Positions 37,029 to 46,511 of a stretch of DNA of 64,000 nt are shown one piece after another. The stretch comes from Hafnia paralvei ATCC 29927. Lineage in GTDB: Bacteria > Pseudomonadota > Gammaproteobacteria > Enterobacterales > Enterobacteriaceae. The number at the start of each line of letters is the position of its first letter. The first letter of the stretch is position 1. The notes under the pieces are model-generated. The model ran no database searches and was not told the origin of the DNA. It was given only the letters and a program-made list of their open reading frames with translations. The DNA lies in assembly GCF_001655005.1 (NCBI RefSeq), contig NZ_LXET01000041.1, forward strand, positions 62,001-126,000, in the 5' to 3' direction. A program made the position numbers and the translations under genes.

Positions 37029-37138
37029 GTCGCTTAATAGCACCGTAACAATCACTAGTTTTTTAATCAAATGGCTGGCAGGCAAGACAATATAGTTTAC
37101 ACTGCGCTCATCTTGCTGTGGCATGGAATGGAACAGAT

Positions 37139-37669
37139 ATGTTGCAATATTTAAATGGTTGTTCTCGTGGACGTGGGGCTTGGATTCTCTTAGCCGTGAC
37201 GGCACTCATCCTTGAGTTAGTCGCACTGTATTTTCAGCATGTTATGCTGTTGAAGCCCTGCGTGCTCTGCATTTACGAACGCTGTGCGTTGTTTGGGATT
37301 ATGGGCGCAGGAATTGTTGGCGCCATTGCACCTAAAACGCCTCTACGTTTTGTCGCTATTTTACTGTGGATTTACAGTACTTATGAAGGCCTCATGCTGG
37401 CATGGAAACATACCATGATTCAGCTGCACCCTTCGCCATTTGTCACCTGCGATTTCTTCGTTTCATTCCCATCATGGTTACCATTAGATAAGTGGGCTCC
37501 GGCTATCTTCTCTGCAAGCGGCGATTGCTCAGTGCGCCAATGGGAATTTTTAACCTTGGAAATGCCACAGTGGCTGGTAGGCATTTTTGCCGCTTACCTA
37601 GTAGTTGCGGTTTTAGTGTTAATTGCTCAATTCGTTAAGCCAAAGCGTCGCGATCTTTTCGGACGTTAA
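37139..37669 (+). CDS. dsbB: Disulfide-bond formation protein DsbB
   Basis: DsbB reoxidises DsbA and passes electrons to ubiquinone. The 176-residue protein, identical in length to E. coli, has four membrane helices. The first periplasmic CVLC motif is at C41 and C44, and the second cysteine pair is in FVTCDFF and SGDCSVRQW. The start at 37139 ([13 protein letters not shown]) matches E. coli and has GGAA upstream; an ATG at 37118 would add seven residues. Confidence 0.97.
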   Translation: MLQYLNGCSRGRGAWILLAVTALILELVALYFQHVMLLKPCVLCIYERCALFGIMGAGIVGAIAPKTPLRFVAILLWIYSTYEGLMLAWKHTMIQLHPSPFVTCDFFVSFPSWLPLDKWAPAIFSASGDCSVRQWEFLTLEMPQWLVGIFAAYLVVAVLVLIAQFVKPKRRDLFGR

Positions 37670-37694
37670 GCCAATAACCTGACTATCTCATAAG

Positions 37695-37718
37695 AGCACC
37701 CGCTGGGTGCTTTTTTTA
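37695..37718 (+). terminator. Terminator of dsbB
   Basis: AGCACCC pairs with GGGTGCT around GCT, followed by a T run. Confidence 0.9.
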
Positions 37719-37898
37719 TGCCACCTGCTACAGGTTTGTTAGCAATGCGCAAATCATGTGAAAAACACTTGGTCATATGAATTGCCAGATCGACGTCGAC
37801 TTATTTAATCACCCACCTTGAATCCCCCCACTCCGCCCTCTAGTCTATACATAACGAGAGAGAATATGACTGGGTCAATACCACTGGGGAGCTAAACA

Positions 37899-38090
37899 AT
37901 GATGCATCAATTCAAGGTAATTTATAAATCCAATAATCAAACACATGATTTCATCATGAATGGGCAGGCAACGCTAAATAAAACCGATGGGGAAGTTTTA
38001 GAAGCTGCACTGATTGATGTGGCCCAATACCTTAACGCCAGTGCTAAAGATCTGCACATCATCTCTGTGGAACGTTTGCAACATCTGTAA
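37899..38090 (+). CDS. Small protein of unknown function
   Basis: This 63-residue protein begins with two Met codons and the reading MMHQFKVIYKSNNQTHDF. It has a beta-strand-like N-terminal half (FKVIYK, HDFIMNG) and an amphipathic helix (DGEVLEAALIDVAQYLNA). GGGGAG lies 7 nt before the ATG and a hairpin terminator follows, so it is a well-formed single-gene unit. I do not recognise a family; the fold could be a small alpha-beta protein. No signal or membrane segment. Confidence 0.7.
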   Translation: MMHQFKVIYKSNNQTHDFIMNGQATLNKTDGEVLEAALIDVAQYLNASAKDLHIISVERLQHL

Positions 38091-38487
38091 CGGCTTGCTT
38101 ATCCAATAAAAATCACTAGCTTCACGGTGAAAAACTCATCGCGAAGCTTTTAACGGCATGGCTGTTTAATGACATGATTTTTTGCAACAACGTCGTAAGG
38201 ACGCAGTAAGCATCTTCATTCAACAACTGCGGTAACCATGTGTTTGCGACTATATCTCATCGTTATAACAAACCATTTATTTCAAGCACCCTGATATTTA
38301 TAGGAAAATAGAGTACGAAAATAAAATCCTCATCAAGATAACCAGTAAAATAATTAATGGCCTATTTATTTCACTCCGTGAGCAACGGATTATTTATTCA
38401 TAGAATAAGATATCAATCACTCTATATTTCAAACAGGGTTGTTAAATTAAAGAAGATATTTTCCTCAAAAGTAAAACGGGAGGCCAT
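38091..38487. other. Intergenic region upstream of uspF
   Basis: 397 nt: a hairpin at the left end (see terminator at 38118-38152), then AT-rich sequence with the uspF promoter presumably near 38400-38450. No further gene or repeat was recognised. Confidence 0.4.
38118..38152 (+). terminator. Hairpin terminator after the 63-residue gene
   Basis: AGCTTCACGGTGA (38118-38130) pairs with TCATCGCGAAGCT (38136-38148) with one mismatch and one wobble pair, followed by TTTAA. Confidence 0.6.
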
Positions 38488-38919
38488 ATGTATAATACTA
38501 TTCTGGTTCCGGTTGATATCACTGAAGTTGAGCTGACACGTCAGGCAATTCCTCACGTTGAGCAACTTGCAAAACTTGTTGATTCTCATATTCACTTTGT
38601 GGTTGTCATTCCCTCTTCACCGTACTATTCCGCGTTTGGATTTGGCTATGCGGCCGCCGTCGATAAACAAGATATCCTGAAAGCAGCCAATGACGCCCTT
38701 ATCAAGACGGCCAAAGAATTTAATATTCCCGAAGACAGAGCAACCACTCATGCGGTTATGGGGTCACCGAAAGAACAAATATTGAAACTGGCCGATATCA
38801 TTAATGCCGATCTGATTGTCATCGGCTCTCATCGTCCGAGTACCCGAACCTACCTTCTTGGCTCGAATGCAGCGGCCGTGGTTCGCCATGCTAAGTGCTC
38901 GGTTTTGGTCGTTCGCTAA
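38488..38919 (+). CDS. uspF: Universal stress protein UspF
   Basis: This 143-residue USP-fold protein of the UspF/UspG nucleotide-binding branch has an N-terminal strand YNTILVPVDITE. The ATP-binding signature is VIGSHRPSTRTYLLGSNAAA (a G-2x-G-9x-G(S/T)-type loop), followed by HAKCSVLVVR. Relatives are induced by stress and stationary phase and affect adhesion and motility. The ATG follows GGGAGG. Single-gene unit. Confidence 0.92.
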   Translation: MYNTILVPVDITEVELTRQAIPHVEQLAKLVDSHIHFVVVIPSSPYYSAFGFGYAAAVDKQDILKAANDALIKTAKEFNIPEDRATTHAVMGSPKEQILKLADIINADLIVIGSHRPSTRTYLLGSNAAAVVRHAKCSVLVVR

Positions 38920-38937
38920 CCACAGCAAACCTTCAAT

Positions 38938-39188
38938 AAAAGTAAAAAGCCTCGTCTATCGGTAATACTGTTCATTTAAGAGATCGAGATACACGGGGCT
39001 AGCATACCGCGGGGCGGTTATGGAACACATCCATGTGTTCCACGCTCTGGGGTCAGCGCTAAAGCGTTGTTCAACTTTGCTCCCTGCAACGTTGTTGGCA
39101 GCTAATGCTGCTACGACCACATCGGGGAGCCTTCCCCTAAAATCAGGCTTAACTAACACGTATTAGGTCTATCAGGGGGTTTACTTTT
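38938..39188. repeat. Compact palindromic repeat element with imperfect terminal inverted repeats (MITE-like)
   Basis: About 43 nt at each end are imperfect inverted repeats. The left end runs from AAAAGTAAA (38938-38946) through TAATAC-TGTT to TTTAAG; the right end shows the same blocks in reverse complement, from CTTAAC through AACACGTATTA to TTTACTTTT (39180-39188). About 31 of 43 positions match. The interior is richer in GC than the flanks and contains a perfect TGGAACACAT-CC-ATGTGTTCCA hairpin (39021-39042), GCAGC-TAAT-GCTGC (39098-39111) and other dyads. A 67-codon reverse frame inside has no site and no recognisable domain. No clear target-site duplication was found. Confidence 0.45.
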
Positions 39189-39220
39189 TCAGTTGGGGGA
39201 ATAGAAGCACTGAGTGATAG

Positions 39221-39322
39221 CTAAAAGGCAGAGGAACATACACTAATGAATGCAGCCAGAACGACCGTAAACAGCGAACCTAAAGCTAATAATAAATACA
39301 TATGTTTAATTTTATAGTTCAC
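39221..39322 (-). CDS. Predicted 33-residue single-pass membrane protein
   Basis: Read directly: a GTG start at 39322, with AAAGG 7 nt upstream, opens a frame beginning MNYKIKH. A run of about 20 hydrophobic residues (MYLLLALGSLFTVVLAAFIS) and a VCSSAF tail follow. The positive N terminus and single helix are typical of small enterobacterial membrane proteins (the size class of MgrB, YohP, YniD) but no named family fits. An ATG at 39301 would start inside the helix and lacks a site. Short genes like this can be chance; the site and helix give moderate support. Confidence 0.45.
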   Translation of the reverse strand: MNYKIKHMYLLLALGSLFTVVLAAFISVCSSAF

Positions 39323-39472
39323 GTAATCGCCTTTGCTAATTTTAAAATTTCTTTGCTAAGACTTATCGTAGTGATAGATATTCTTTCAATCAATATTTGA
39401 AGACTATTTTCAGACAAGTCTCTATTTTGATAAAATGAGCAACAATTGGCATGGCTTAGATTTAAAAAACAA

Positions 39473-39500
39473 AAAAACCACACTTGGTGGTTTTTTTAGG
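39473..39500. terminator. Bidirectional terminator downstream of ycgN
   Basis: AAAAAAACCAC pairs with GTGGTTTTTTT around a 5-nt loop, with T runs on both strands. It lies 40 nt past the ycgN stop. Confidence 0.85.
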
Positions 39501-39538
39501 CGTTGGGCATTCGATGCAATTAACTAAATTGATTAGGA

Positions 39539-39994
39539 TTATTCGCCATTCGTCGCCCAAAATGGTTTGTTCATAATATGTTCTTCCCAATCATTGACTT
39601 CACTTTCACGCACCGCGATATAACGGACTGATATCCGTTCTGCATGCATGGCTTTTTTAGACCCTACTTTTAACGGATGCCATTCAGGTAAATCTTTACC
39701 CTCATGAACCATGCGATAGGCGCAGGTAGGCGGGAGCCACTCGAAGGTTTCGAGATTCTCGCGGGTTAACTTGATGCAATCTTCTTCATACTCGAAGCGA
39801 CGCTCATAGTGGCGGCACTGACAGGTTTTAATGTTGAGCAGATTACAAGCGACGTTAGTAAAATAAATCTCATCCGTGTCCTCATCTTGTAACTTATGCA
39901 GACAGCACTGCCCACAACCATCACAAAGTGATTCCCATTCATCATTGCTCATATCAGCTAATGTTTTTTCCTGCCAGAAAGGGAGAGTTGTCAT
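39539..39994 (-). CDS. ycgN: UPF0260 zinc/iron-cluster-type protein YcgN
   Basis: This 151-residue protein belongs to the CxxCxxCC family. [12 protein letters not shown] at about residue 24 and a second cluster ([14 protein letters not shown]) probably bind a metal. [13 protein letters not shown] and [11 protein letters not shown] are conserved with E. coli YcgN. Function unknown. It lies in the same ycgN-ycgM-ycgL strip ahead of minCDE as in E. coli. Confidence 0.92.
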   Translation of the reverse strand: MTTLPFWQEKTLADMSNDEWESLCDGCGQCCLHKLQDEDTDEIYFTNVACNLLNIKTCQCRHYERRFEYEEDCIKLTRENLETFEWLPPTCAYRMVHEGKDLPEWHPLKVGSKKAMHAERISVRYIAVRESEVNDWEEHIMNKPFWATNGE

Positions 39995-40100
39995 GCTTGT
40001 ATGTCCGATAATTACAGTTGGGCTGGACTATATAGACGCTTTGGCGATGAGATGCAAGTTTTGTCCTTACTAAAACGAGGCCTAGTAAGGACTTGCTGGG

Positions 40101-40757
40101 CTAAATAACGCGGGTACTCAATGAATTACCGTTGACGGATAGCGTGAGCATATCACCAGACACTAAAGGGCCGACGCCTTGAGGTGTGCCCGTTAAGATG
40201 ATGTCGCCAGCACGCAACGTAAAGTAGCGGCTCATATAGCTGATCAGTGGCAAAATAGGCGTAATCATATCGCGCGTGCTGCCTTGTTGACGAACACTGC
40301 CGTTAATGCTCAAAACAAGTTCGGTGTTTTGCGGATCGCCAAACTCGGCTTCTGGGATAAAGCCAGAGATCGGACAAGAGCCATCAAAGGCTTTCGCCTT
40401 TTCCCAAGGCCGCCCTGCTTTCTTGCATTCAGCCTGAACATCGCGCAGCGTCAGATCAAGCGCAACGCCATACCCCGCTATTGCCCGTGCGACACGATCT
40501 TCACTTGCCTGCTTCAGCGGCGTGCCAATCAGAATGGCCAACTCGATCTCATGGTGTACAGAGCCAAAGTCTTTGGGAATCGCAACAGGCTGACGAATAT
40601 CACACAAGGCGGTTTCAGGCTTGATGAATAAAACAGGCTCTGCAGCCTGAGTTCCCCCCATTTCTTTGATGTGGCCGCCATAGTTACTGCCAACACAAAC
40701 AACTTTACTGACAGGCAACTCAAGTAATGCCCCCTGCCAATCACGGTGTTGATACAT
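40101..40757 (-). CDS. ycgM: Fumarylacetoacetate hydrolase-family protein YcgM
   Basis: This 218-residue protein has the FAH fold: VCVGSNYGGHIKEMG at the N terminus, metal-ligand acidic residues in HHEIELAILIG, and IILTGTPQGVGPL near the C terminus. The family includes acylpyruvases and oxaloacetate decarboxylases; YcgM resembles FAHD1-type enzymes, but the substrate here is inferred. AGGAG lies upstream of the ATG. Confidence 0.92.
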   Translation of the reverse strand: MYQHRDWQGALLELPVSKVVCVGSNYGGHIKEMGGTQAAEPVLFIKPETALCDIRQPVAIPKDFGSVHHEIELAILIGTPLKQASEDRVARAIAGYGVALDLTLRDVQAECKKAGRPWEKAKAFDGSCPISGFIPEAEFGDPQNTELVLSINGSVRQQGSTRDMITPILPLISYMSRYFTLRAGDIILTGTPQGVGPLVSGDMLTLSVNGNSLSTRVI

Positions 40758-40993
40758 AGCCTTCTCCTGTGGTCATACACAACGCGATAACATCGCTACG
40801 TTACCCAAAAGGATGTGGATGACTGAAACTTAGGCCGTGTATCCAACCGCACTTCAGCATCTATCGTCCTTCTCACTCTCCGGTGTACGAAATCTCCGGT
40901 GTACGAAACTACCGCTGCTCTCACCATCACTTCAATGGATTTGCGCCAAGCCCCCTCGGCGCACGATATTTATGTGAATAGCATCACACTTAT

Positions 40994-41278
40994 TCATTCA
41001 TCCGCTGACTTTTTTGCCTGTGCAATGTGCATTTTCAACAAACTTTCCGGCGGTGGAGGAAGTTGTAAATAATAACCTTGCTCTTTCAAGTCATTTTTAA
41101 CCTTTTCAATATCCGCCGTGGCGAGTTTCTTTTTGCTCTCTAAATCGATCATCATCGCTAATTGCGGCTGCCCAAAACTTTTCATCAGCTCTTCAGGCAC
41201 CCGAGAAAAATCGTCTCTTTTTTCGACATAAAGATAGGTTTGATCGCGTTTTGAACTTCTGTAAATGGTACAAATCAT
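40994..41278 (-). CDS. ycgL: YcgL-domain protein
   Basis: This 94-residue small alpha/beta protein matches the E. coli YcgL core almost throughout: [39 protein letters not shown]. Function is unknown; the gene is conserved next to minC across gammaproteobacteria and is divergent from it here. GAGTG precedes the ATG; longer N termini annotated in some E. coli strains have no counterpart. Confidence 0.93.
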   Translation of the reverse strand: MICTIYRSSKRDQTYLYVEKRDDFSRVPEELMKSFGQPQLAMMIDLESKKKLATADIEKVKNDLKEQGYYLQLPPPPESLLKMHIAQAKKSADE

Positions 41279-41414
41279 TTTTTCACTCTAATTAATTCAG
41301 ACGGCGACTTGCCTAGATATAACACTGACTATAACATGCTTAATGTACATCGGAATATCACCCCCTGTGTGGTTATTCCGGGGATTTAAAGTTGCTGAAA
41401 CTGAGTCAGGATAG

Positions 41415-42098
41415 ATGTCACAATCGCCAATAGAACTAAAAGGCAGCAGTTTTACTCTTTCGGTTGTTCATTTGCATAATTCGCAACCGGAGGTAATACG
41501 TGAGGCATTAATCGAAAAAGTCGAGCAAGCGCCCGCTTTTTTGAAAAATGCCCCTGTTGTTATTAACATTGCTAACGTCCCTGAAGGCGCAAGCTGGCAG
41601 AAATTACAACAGGCCATTACCGAAGCTGGGCTGCATGTCATTGGCGTAAGTGGTTGCACCGATGAAGGGCTTAAACGTGCTATAACCCGCGCAGGCCTGC
41701 CTTTGTTAAGTGAAGGGAAAGGTATTAAGAAAAGTGAGCCTGTCGTGTTACCCGAGCCACCTGCACCGGTAAAAACCCGCATCATTAGCACGCCGGTTCG
41801 GTCTGGTCAGCAGATATATGCACGAGACTGTGATCTTATCGTTACTAGCAGCGTCAGTGCTGGCGCTGAAATCATCGCCGATGGCAATATTCATATTTAT
41901 GGCATGATGCGTGGACGCGCACTTGCTGGTGCCAGCGGAGATACATCCAGTCAGATCTTTTGTGCTCATCTTGCCGCTGAACTGGTGTCTATCGCCGGTC
42001 AGTACTGGTTGAGCGATCAGATCCCTGAAGCTTTTTATGGGCAGGCTGCCAGACTCAATTTGAGCGACAGTGCCTTAACTATACAACCTCTATTCTAG
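41415..42098 (+). CDS. minC: Septum-site determining protein MinC
   Basis: This 227-residue FtsZ polymerisation inhibitor is positioned by MinD. The N-terminal FtsZ-binding domain spans about residues 1-105. The C-terminal beta-helical dimer and MinD-binding domain includes [20 protein letters not shown] and [21 protein letters not shown] lies just before the ATG. First gene of minCDE; 25 nt separate it from minD. Confidence 0.97.
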   Translation: MSQSPIELKGSSFTLSVVHLHNSQPEVIREALIEKVEQAPAFLKNAPVVINIANVPEGASWQKLQQAITEAGLHVIGVSGCTDEGLKRAITRAGLPLLSEGKGIKKSEPVVLPEPPAPVKTRIISTPVRSGQQIYARDCDLIVTSSVSAGAEIIADGNIHIYGMMRGRALAGASGDTSSQIFCAHLAAELVSIAGQYWLSDQIPEAFYGQAARLNLSDSALTIQPLF

Positions 42099-42123
42099 GC
42101 CCTTCGACAAGGAACCCATATAC

Positions 42124-42936
42124 ATGGCACGCATTATTGTTGTTACATCCGGTAAAGGGGGCGTTGGCAAAACCACATCTAGCGCAGCCATCGCCACCGG
42201 TTTGGCCCAAAAAGGTAAGAAAACCGTTGTTATCGACTTTGACATCGGTTTACGTAATCTAGACTTAATTATGGGCTGTGAACGTCGTGTAGTGTATGAC
42301 TTTGTTAACGTAATTCAGGGCGATGCGACCCTCAATCAAGCGTTAATTAAAGATAAACGTACAGAAAATCTCTACATTCTTCCGGCGTCACAAACCCGCG
42401 ACAAAGACGCATTGACCCATGAAGGCGTTGAAAAAGTCCTGAATGATTTGGGTGAGATGGAGTTTGACTTCATCGTCTGCGACTCCCCAGCGGGCATTGA
42501 AACAGGCGCACTGATGGCTCTGTATTTTGCCGATGAAGCCATTATTACCACTAACCCAGAAGTCTCCTCTGTACGTGACTCTGACCGAATCCTCGGTATT
42601 CTGGCGTCTAAATCACGCCGCGCAGAGAAAGGTGAAGATCCAATCAAAGAGCATCTGCTGTTGACTCGCTATAACCCAGGCCGTGTTAGCCGTGGGGATA
42701 TGCTGAGCATGGAAGACGTATTGGATATTCTGCGCATTCCATTAGTTGGCGTGATTCCTGAAAGCCCATCCGTGCTGCGCGCATCAAACCAAGGCGAACC
42801 TGTTATACTAGACAAAGAGTCAGACGCCGGTCAGGCTTACCAAGACATGGTTGATCGTTTGCTAGGTGAAGAGCGTGCATTCCGATTTGTTGAAGAAGAG
42901 AAAAAAGGCTTCCTGAAACGCCTGTTCGGGGGATAA
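42124..42936 (+). CDS. minD: Septum-site determining ATPase MinD
   Basis: This 270-residue membrane-cycling ATPase oscillates with MinE and recruits MinC. The deviant Walker A motif is GKGGVGKTTSSAA (about residues 10-22), and IDFDIGLRNLDLIMGCERR and CDSPAGIETG are family motifs. The C-terminal amphipathic membrane-targeting sequence KKGFLKRLFGG is complete. Confidence 0.98.
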   Translation: MARIIVVTSGKGGVGKTTSSAAIATGLAQKGKKTVVIDFDIGLRNLDLIMGCERRVVYDFVNVIQGDATLNQALIKDKRTENLYILPASQTRDKDALTHEGVEKVLNDLGEMEFDFIVCDSPAGIETGALMALYFADEAIITTNPEVSSVRDSDRILGILASKSRRAEKGEDPIKEHLLLTRYNPGRVSRGDMLSMEDVLDILRIPLVGVIPESPSVLRASNQGEPVILDKESDAGQAYQDMVDRLLGEERAFRFVEEEKKGFLKRLFGG

Positions 42937-42939
42937 AAC

Positions 42940-43209
42940 ATGGCATTACTTGATTTCTTCCTGTCGCGCAAAAAACCGACAGCCAATATAGCCAAGGAAC
43001 GGCTGCAAATTATCGTTGCGGAGCGACGTCGCGGTGATAGTGAACCACAATATTTACCCCAGTTGAAACGCGATATTTTGGCTGTTATTTGTAAATATGT
43101 GCAGATAGATCCAGAGATGCTAACAGTGCAGTTTGAACAAAAAGGCGATGATATTTCGGTATTAGAGCTAAACGTCACCTTGCCTGAAGCAGAAGAAGCC
43201 GCTAAATGA
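42940..43209 (+). CDS. minE: Topological specificity factor MinE
   Basis: This 89-residue protein stimulates MinD ATPase and confines division to midcell. The N-terminal membrane-binding and anti-MinCD segment ([20 protein letters not shown]) and the dimerising topological domain are both present. It starts 3 nt after minD, so the two are coupled. Confidence 0.98.
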   Translation: MALLDFFLSRKKPTANIAKERLQIIVAERRRGDSEPQYLPQLKRDILAVICKYVQIDPEMLTVQFEQKGDDISVLELNVTLPEAEEAAK

Positions 43210-43594
43210 TTTTGTTATCCTGACGTTCTCTTATAGAAATATAAGGGAACGCCTGTATATTTAAACAGACCTTTTAGTAAACAATGAATTTCGAGAATAG
43301 TACTATCAAGATTATTCCTAATATTTATTATTTTTCATTAAATTTAAGACTAATCATATAGGCATCTTTCTTTAAGTATTGTTTTTATATTGCAGCTTTA
43401 TCTTTGATATATACCCATAATAATGTGAGTTGTATTGAAAGCATAAGTGAAGGAAAGCCTCATCACTTACTCAACACAGAAATTCAGTTTGAAGAAAGCT
43501 GAGTTAAGTCATACTGGGTTATCTAATAAATAAAGGCAGCCATTTTGTGGCTGCCTTTATTCTTATATGCTAGCAATGATTAGCGACACATCCA
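43210..43594. other. Intergenic region between minE and rnd
   Basis: 385 nt of AT-rich sequence. It contains a hairpin just after minE (CGTTCTCTTAT with ATAAGGGAACG, 43222-43252, without a T tract). Dyads around 43447-43508 (AAGTGA..TCACTT and ACTCA..TGAGT) come next, and a strong terminator lies near the right end. No open frame with a ribosome-binding site. A small RNA ending at the terminator is possible but no clear promoter was found. Confidence 0.4.
43528..43566. terminator. Bidirectional terminator between min operon and rnd
   Basis: A perfect 12-bp stem, TAAAGGCAGCCA pairing with TGGCTGCCTTTA, surrounds TTTTG (43543-43547), with T-rich flanks on both strands. Confidence 0.88.
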
Positions 43595-44710
43595 TTACAG
43601 CGCCGCAAGAATGACTCTTACTTGCTCACCCACCAATTTATCTCTCCAGCCTTGCAATAGTTCTGGCTGTTCATCTTTAAGCTTCCAGTGCCAGCTTAGC
43701 AGTGCATTTATCTGGCGACGTGAGGCAATCAACTCTGCCGTTAAACCACTGCGCTCAGCCGCATTCTGTATCGCTGTTTTTAACTCTTTGAACGCGTGCT
43801 TATAGCCACTGTGATCGACCAAACGCTCAACGGGCTGTGGCCACTGTGACTCAGGGATATTCGCCGATTCAGCCACCAGTGCCACCAGCGTTTTACCATG
43901 GAAGCGAATTTCTGGACCGCTCAAACCAAGCTCCCCCAACTCCCCTTGAGAGGTGGGTAAATAGCGAGCAACCTGCCAAAGATTTTCCTCACGTACCACA
44001 AAGTTCACGGCCATATCGCGCTGACGCGCCTGATTAAGGCGCCATTCAGCAAGCTTTTGCAAACATGCCAACTGTCGAGTTCGCAATTGCCACGCGTTGG
44101 TAATATCGCGATAGGCTAAAGCAGGATCGACGACGTCTTGACGGCGACGGCACAGAGATAAGCAGTCATCCTGTGCGGCATCCAACCACCCTGCCTCTGC
44201 GACTTCAGCGATCAACTTATCGGCTAACGGAAGCAAATAGAAAACATCTGCTGCCGCGTACTCGCACTGCCGTTCAGTCAACGGACGTGCCAACCAATCG
44301 GTGCGAGATTCACTCTTGTCTAATTCTACCTGCAGGTAGTCGTTCACCATGGCTGCGAAACCACACGACAATGCACGCCCCGTGAATGCGGCAAGGATTT
44401 GCGTATCGATCATTGGCGTTGGCAACGTCTGGAACTCATGCAAGAAAACTTCAAGGTCTTCGCTACACGCATGGAGAAGTTTGGTGACTTCTGGATTTTT
44501 CAACAGAGCAACAAACGGCTGCCAATCGGTAATCGGTAACGGATCGATCAGCGTCAGAGTTTCGCCGTCAAAAAGCTGAATCAACCCTAACTGAGGATAG
44601 TAGGTGCGAGTTCGTACAAATTCGGTATCTAACGCGATGTAGGCGTGGCGGCTGGCCTGCTCACAAACTTGCTTGAGATCGCTGCTGGTAGTAATTAACT
44701 GATAATTCAA
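43595..44710 (-). CDS. rnd: Ribonuclease D
   Basis: This 371-residue 3'-5' exonuclease trims stable RNA precursors such as tRNA. DEDD-family motifs are ALDTEFVRTRTYYPQLGLI and DKSESRTDWLARPLTERQCEY; two HRDC helical domains follow. Translation starts at a TTG (44710): no in-frame ATG or GTG precedes it, and E. coli rnd is also known to start with UUG. A rare start limits synthesis. Confidence 0.95.
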   Translation of the reverse strand: MNYQLITTSSDLKQVCEQASRHAYIALDTEFVRTRTYYPQLGLIQLFDGETLTLIDPLPITDWQPFVALLKNPEVTKLLHACSEDLEVFLHEFQTLPTPMIDTQILAAFTGRALSCGFAAMVNDYLQVELDKSESRTDWLARPLTERQCEYAAADVFYLLPLADKLIAEVAEAGWLDAAQDDCLSLCRRRQDVVDPALAYRDITNAWQLRTRQLACLQKLAEWRLNQARQRDMAVNFVVREENLWQVARYLPTSQGELGELGLSGPEIRFHGKTLVALVAESANIPESQWPQPVERLVDHSGYKHAFKELKTAIQNAAERSGLTAELIASRRQINALLSWHWKLKDEQPELLQGWRDKLVGEQVRVILAAL

Positions 44711-44775
44711 AACATCATTCTCATTTTCGTTTCTCTGACAGACTTGGTACGCCAGATAATTTAATCAGTACAAAA

Positions 44776-44803
44776 AATGACGCCGGTCACAACCGGCGTC
44801 AAC
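44776..44803 (-). terminator. Terminator of fadD
   Basis: TGACGCCGGT (44778-44787) pairs with ACCGGCGTCA (44792-44801) around CACA. On the minus strand a T run follows immediately. Confidence 0.88.
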
Positions 44804-44828
44804 GTTTATCTCTTAGAGTCGCAAGAAG

Positions 44829-46511
44829 CTATGCGGCGCCTTTCGAGGCCGTCTGCTCCTCACGTAATTTTCTGCGTAGGATCTTACCTACATTGGACTT
44901 TGGTAATTCATCGTAAAACTCTACGCTTTTCGGCACCTTGTAGCCCGTGAGATGCTTACGACAGTGTGCAATCAACTCATCGCGAGTCAGTGAAGGGTCT
45001 TTCTTCACAACACAGATTTTCACCATTTCACCGGAGGCTTCGCTTGGCACGCCGATAGCTGCGCACTCGAGCACTTTATCATGCATCGAGACAACTTCTT
45101 CGATTTCATTCGGATAAACATTGAAACCAGATACTAATATCATATCTTTTTTGCGATCGACAATGCGCAAGAAACCCTCGTCATCCACGGTCACCACATC
45201 TCCAGTAGATAACCAGCCGTCTTTGAGGATCTCATCGGTAGCTTCTGGGCGCTGCCAGTATCCTAGCATCACCTGTGGGCCTTTCACCTGTAACTCTCCG
45301 GCTTCTCCATGAGCCACTTCATTACCTTCATCATCCACCAAACGCACATCGGTGGACGGCACCGGCAAACCAATACTCCCACTATAATGCTGTAGATCGT
45401 AAGGATTACCCGAAACCAAAGGCGCACATTCGGTTAACCCGTAGCCTTCGAGCAAATGACGACCGGTGAGTTTTTCCCATTTTTCCGCAACCGAGCGCTG
45501 TACCGACATGCCACCGCCCACCGATAAACGCAGCGTCGAGAAATCCAACTCACGGAAATCTTCGTTGTTCAGCAACGCATTAAACAACGTATTGACACCG
45601 GTCAGCGCGGTAAATGGATAGCGGCTTAGCTCTTTTACCATACCCGGAATATCACGTGGGTTGGTAATCATCAAGTTGCAGCCCCCCATTTCAATGAACA
45701 GCAGGCAGTTAACGGTTAACGCAAAAATATGGTAAAGCGGCAAAGCCGTGACCACCAGCTCATGGCCTTCATGTAACAGCGGACCATATGCGGCGCGTGA
45801 CTGCACCAAATTCGCCTGCATGTTGCGGTGGGTTAGCATCGCCCCCTTTGCTACACCGGTAGTGCCTCCGGTGTATTGCAAAAATGCGAGGTCATTATTG
45901 GTAATATCAGGCTTGATGTACTGCAAACGGCGACCACGCTGTAACGCTGAGCGGAAAGAGATGGCATCAGGCAGATTATACTTAGGCACTAAGCGCTTGA
46001 TGTATTTCACGACAAAGTTAACCAACGTGCCTTTCGCCGCTGAAAGCTGATCGCCCATTCGGGTTAAAATCACGTGCTTAACTTGCGTGTTGAACACCAC
46101 TTTCTCAAGCGTATGCGCAAAGTTTGACACGATGACAATCGCGCTGGCACCGCTGTCATTTAGCTGATGCTCAAGTTCTCGCGGCGTATATAGCGGGTTC
46201 ACGTTCACCACCACCATACCGGCACGCAGCACGCCGAACAACGCAATCGGATACTGCAACAGATTAGGCATCATCAGTGCCACACGGTCGCCTTTTTTTA
46301 GTCCCAGCTCATTTTGTAAATAGGCCGCGAATGCACGGCTACGCTCTTCAAGCTTACGGAAGGTCATCACCTGCCCCATATTGATGAACGCAGGCTGATC
46401 GGCAAATCGCGCGACCGACTGCTCGAACATCTCTACCAGAGAGGCGTATTGATCAGGGTCGATTTCCGCAGGCACATCTGCAGGATATCGTTTAAGCCAA
46501 ACCTTTTCCAA
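44829..46511 (-). CDS. fadD: Long-chain acyl-CoA synthetase FadD
   Basis: This 560-residue AMP-binding enzyme activates imported long-chain fatty acids to acyl-CoA for beta-oxidation. The ATP/AMP signature is [18 protein letters not shown]; the fatty-acid motif region runs [10 protein letters not shown] to [11 protein letters not shown]; the C-terminal Lys context is [12 protein letters not shown]. The TTG at 46511, with GGGAGA upstream, gives the same N terminus as E. coli FadD (KVWL(K/N)RYPADVP), which also starts with TTG. An ATG 48 nt upstream would add 16 unconserved residues. A FadR-like operator lies about 110 nt upstream. Confidence 0.95.
   Translation of the reverse strand: MEKVWLKRYPADVPAEIDPDQYASLVEMFEQSVARFADQPAFINMGQVMTFRKLEERSRAFAAYLQNELGLKKGDRVALMMPNLLQYPIALFGVLRAGMVVVNVNPLYTPRELEHQLNDSGASAIVIVSNFAHTLEKVVFNTQVKHVILTRMGDQLSAAKGTLVNFVVKYIKRLVPKYNLPDAISFRSALQRGRRLQYIKPDITNNDLAFLQYTGGTTGVAKGAMLTHRNMQANLVQSRAAYGPLLHEGHELVVTALPLYHIFALTVNCLLFIEMGGCNLMITNPRDIPGMVKELSRYPFTALTGVNTLFNALLNNEDFRELDFSTLRLSVGGGMSVQRSVAEKWEKLTGRHLLEGYGLTECAPLVSGNPYDLQHYSGSIGLPVPSTDVRLVDDEGNEVAHGEAGELQVKGPQVMLGYWQRPEATDEILKDGWLSTGDVVTVDDEGFLRIVDRKKDMILVSGFNVYPNEIEEVVSMHDKVLECAAIGVPSEASGEMVKICVVKKDPSLTRDELIAHCRKHLTGYKVPKSVEFYDELPKSNVGKILRRKLREEQTASKGAA

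Noticed and set aside
38956..39159. 67-codon reverse frame inside the palindromic element
   Set aside because: Its length follows from the GC-richer core; it has no start site and no domain-like sequence.
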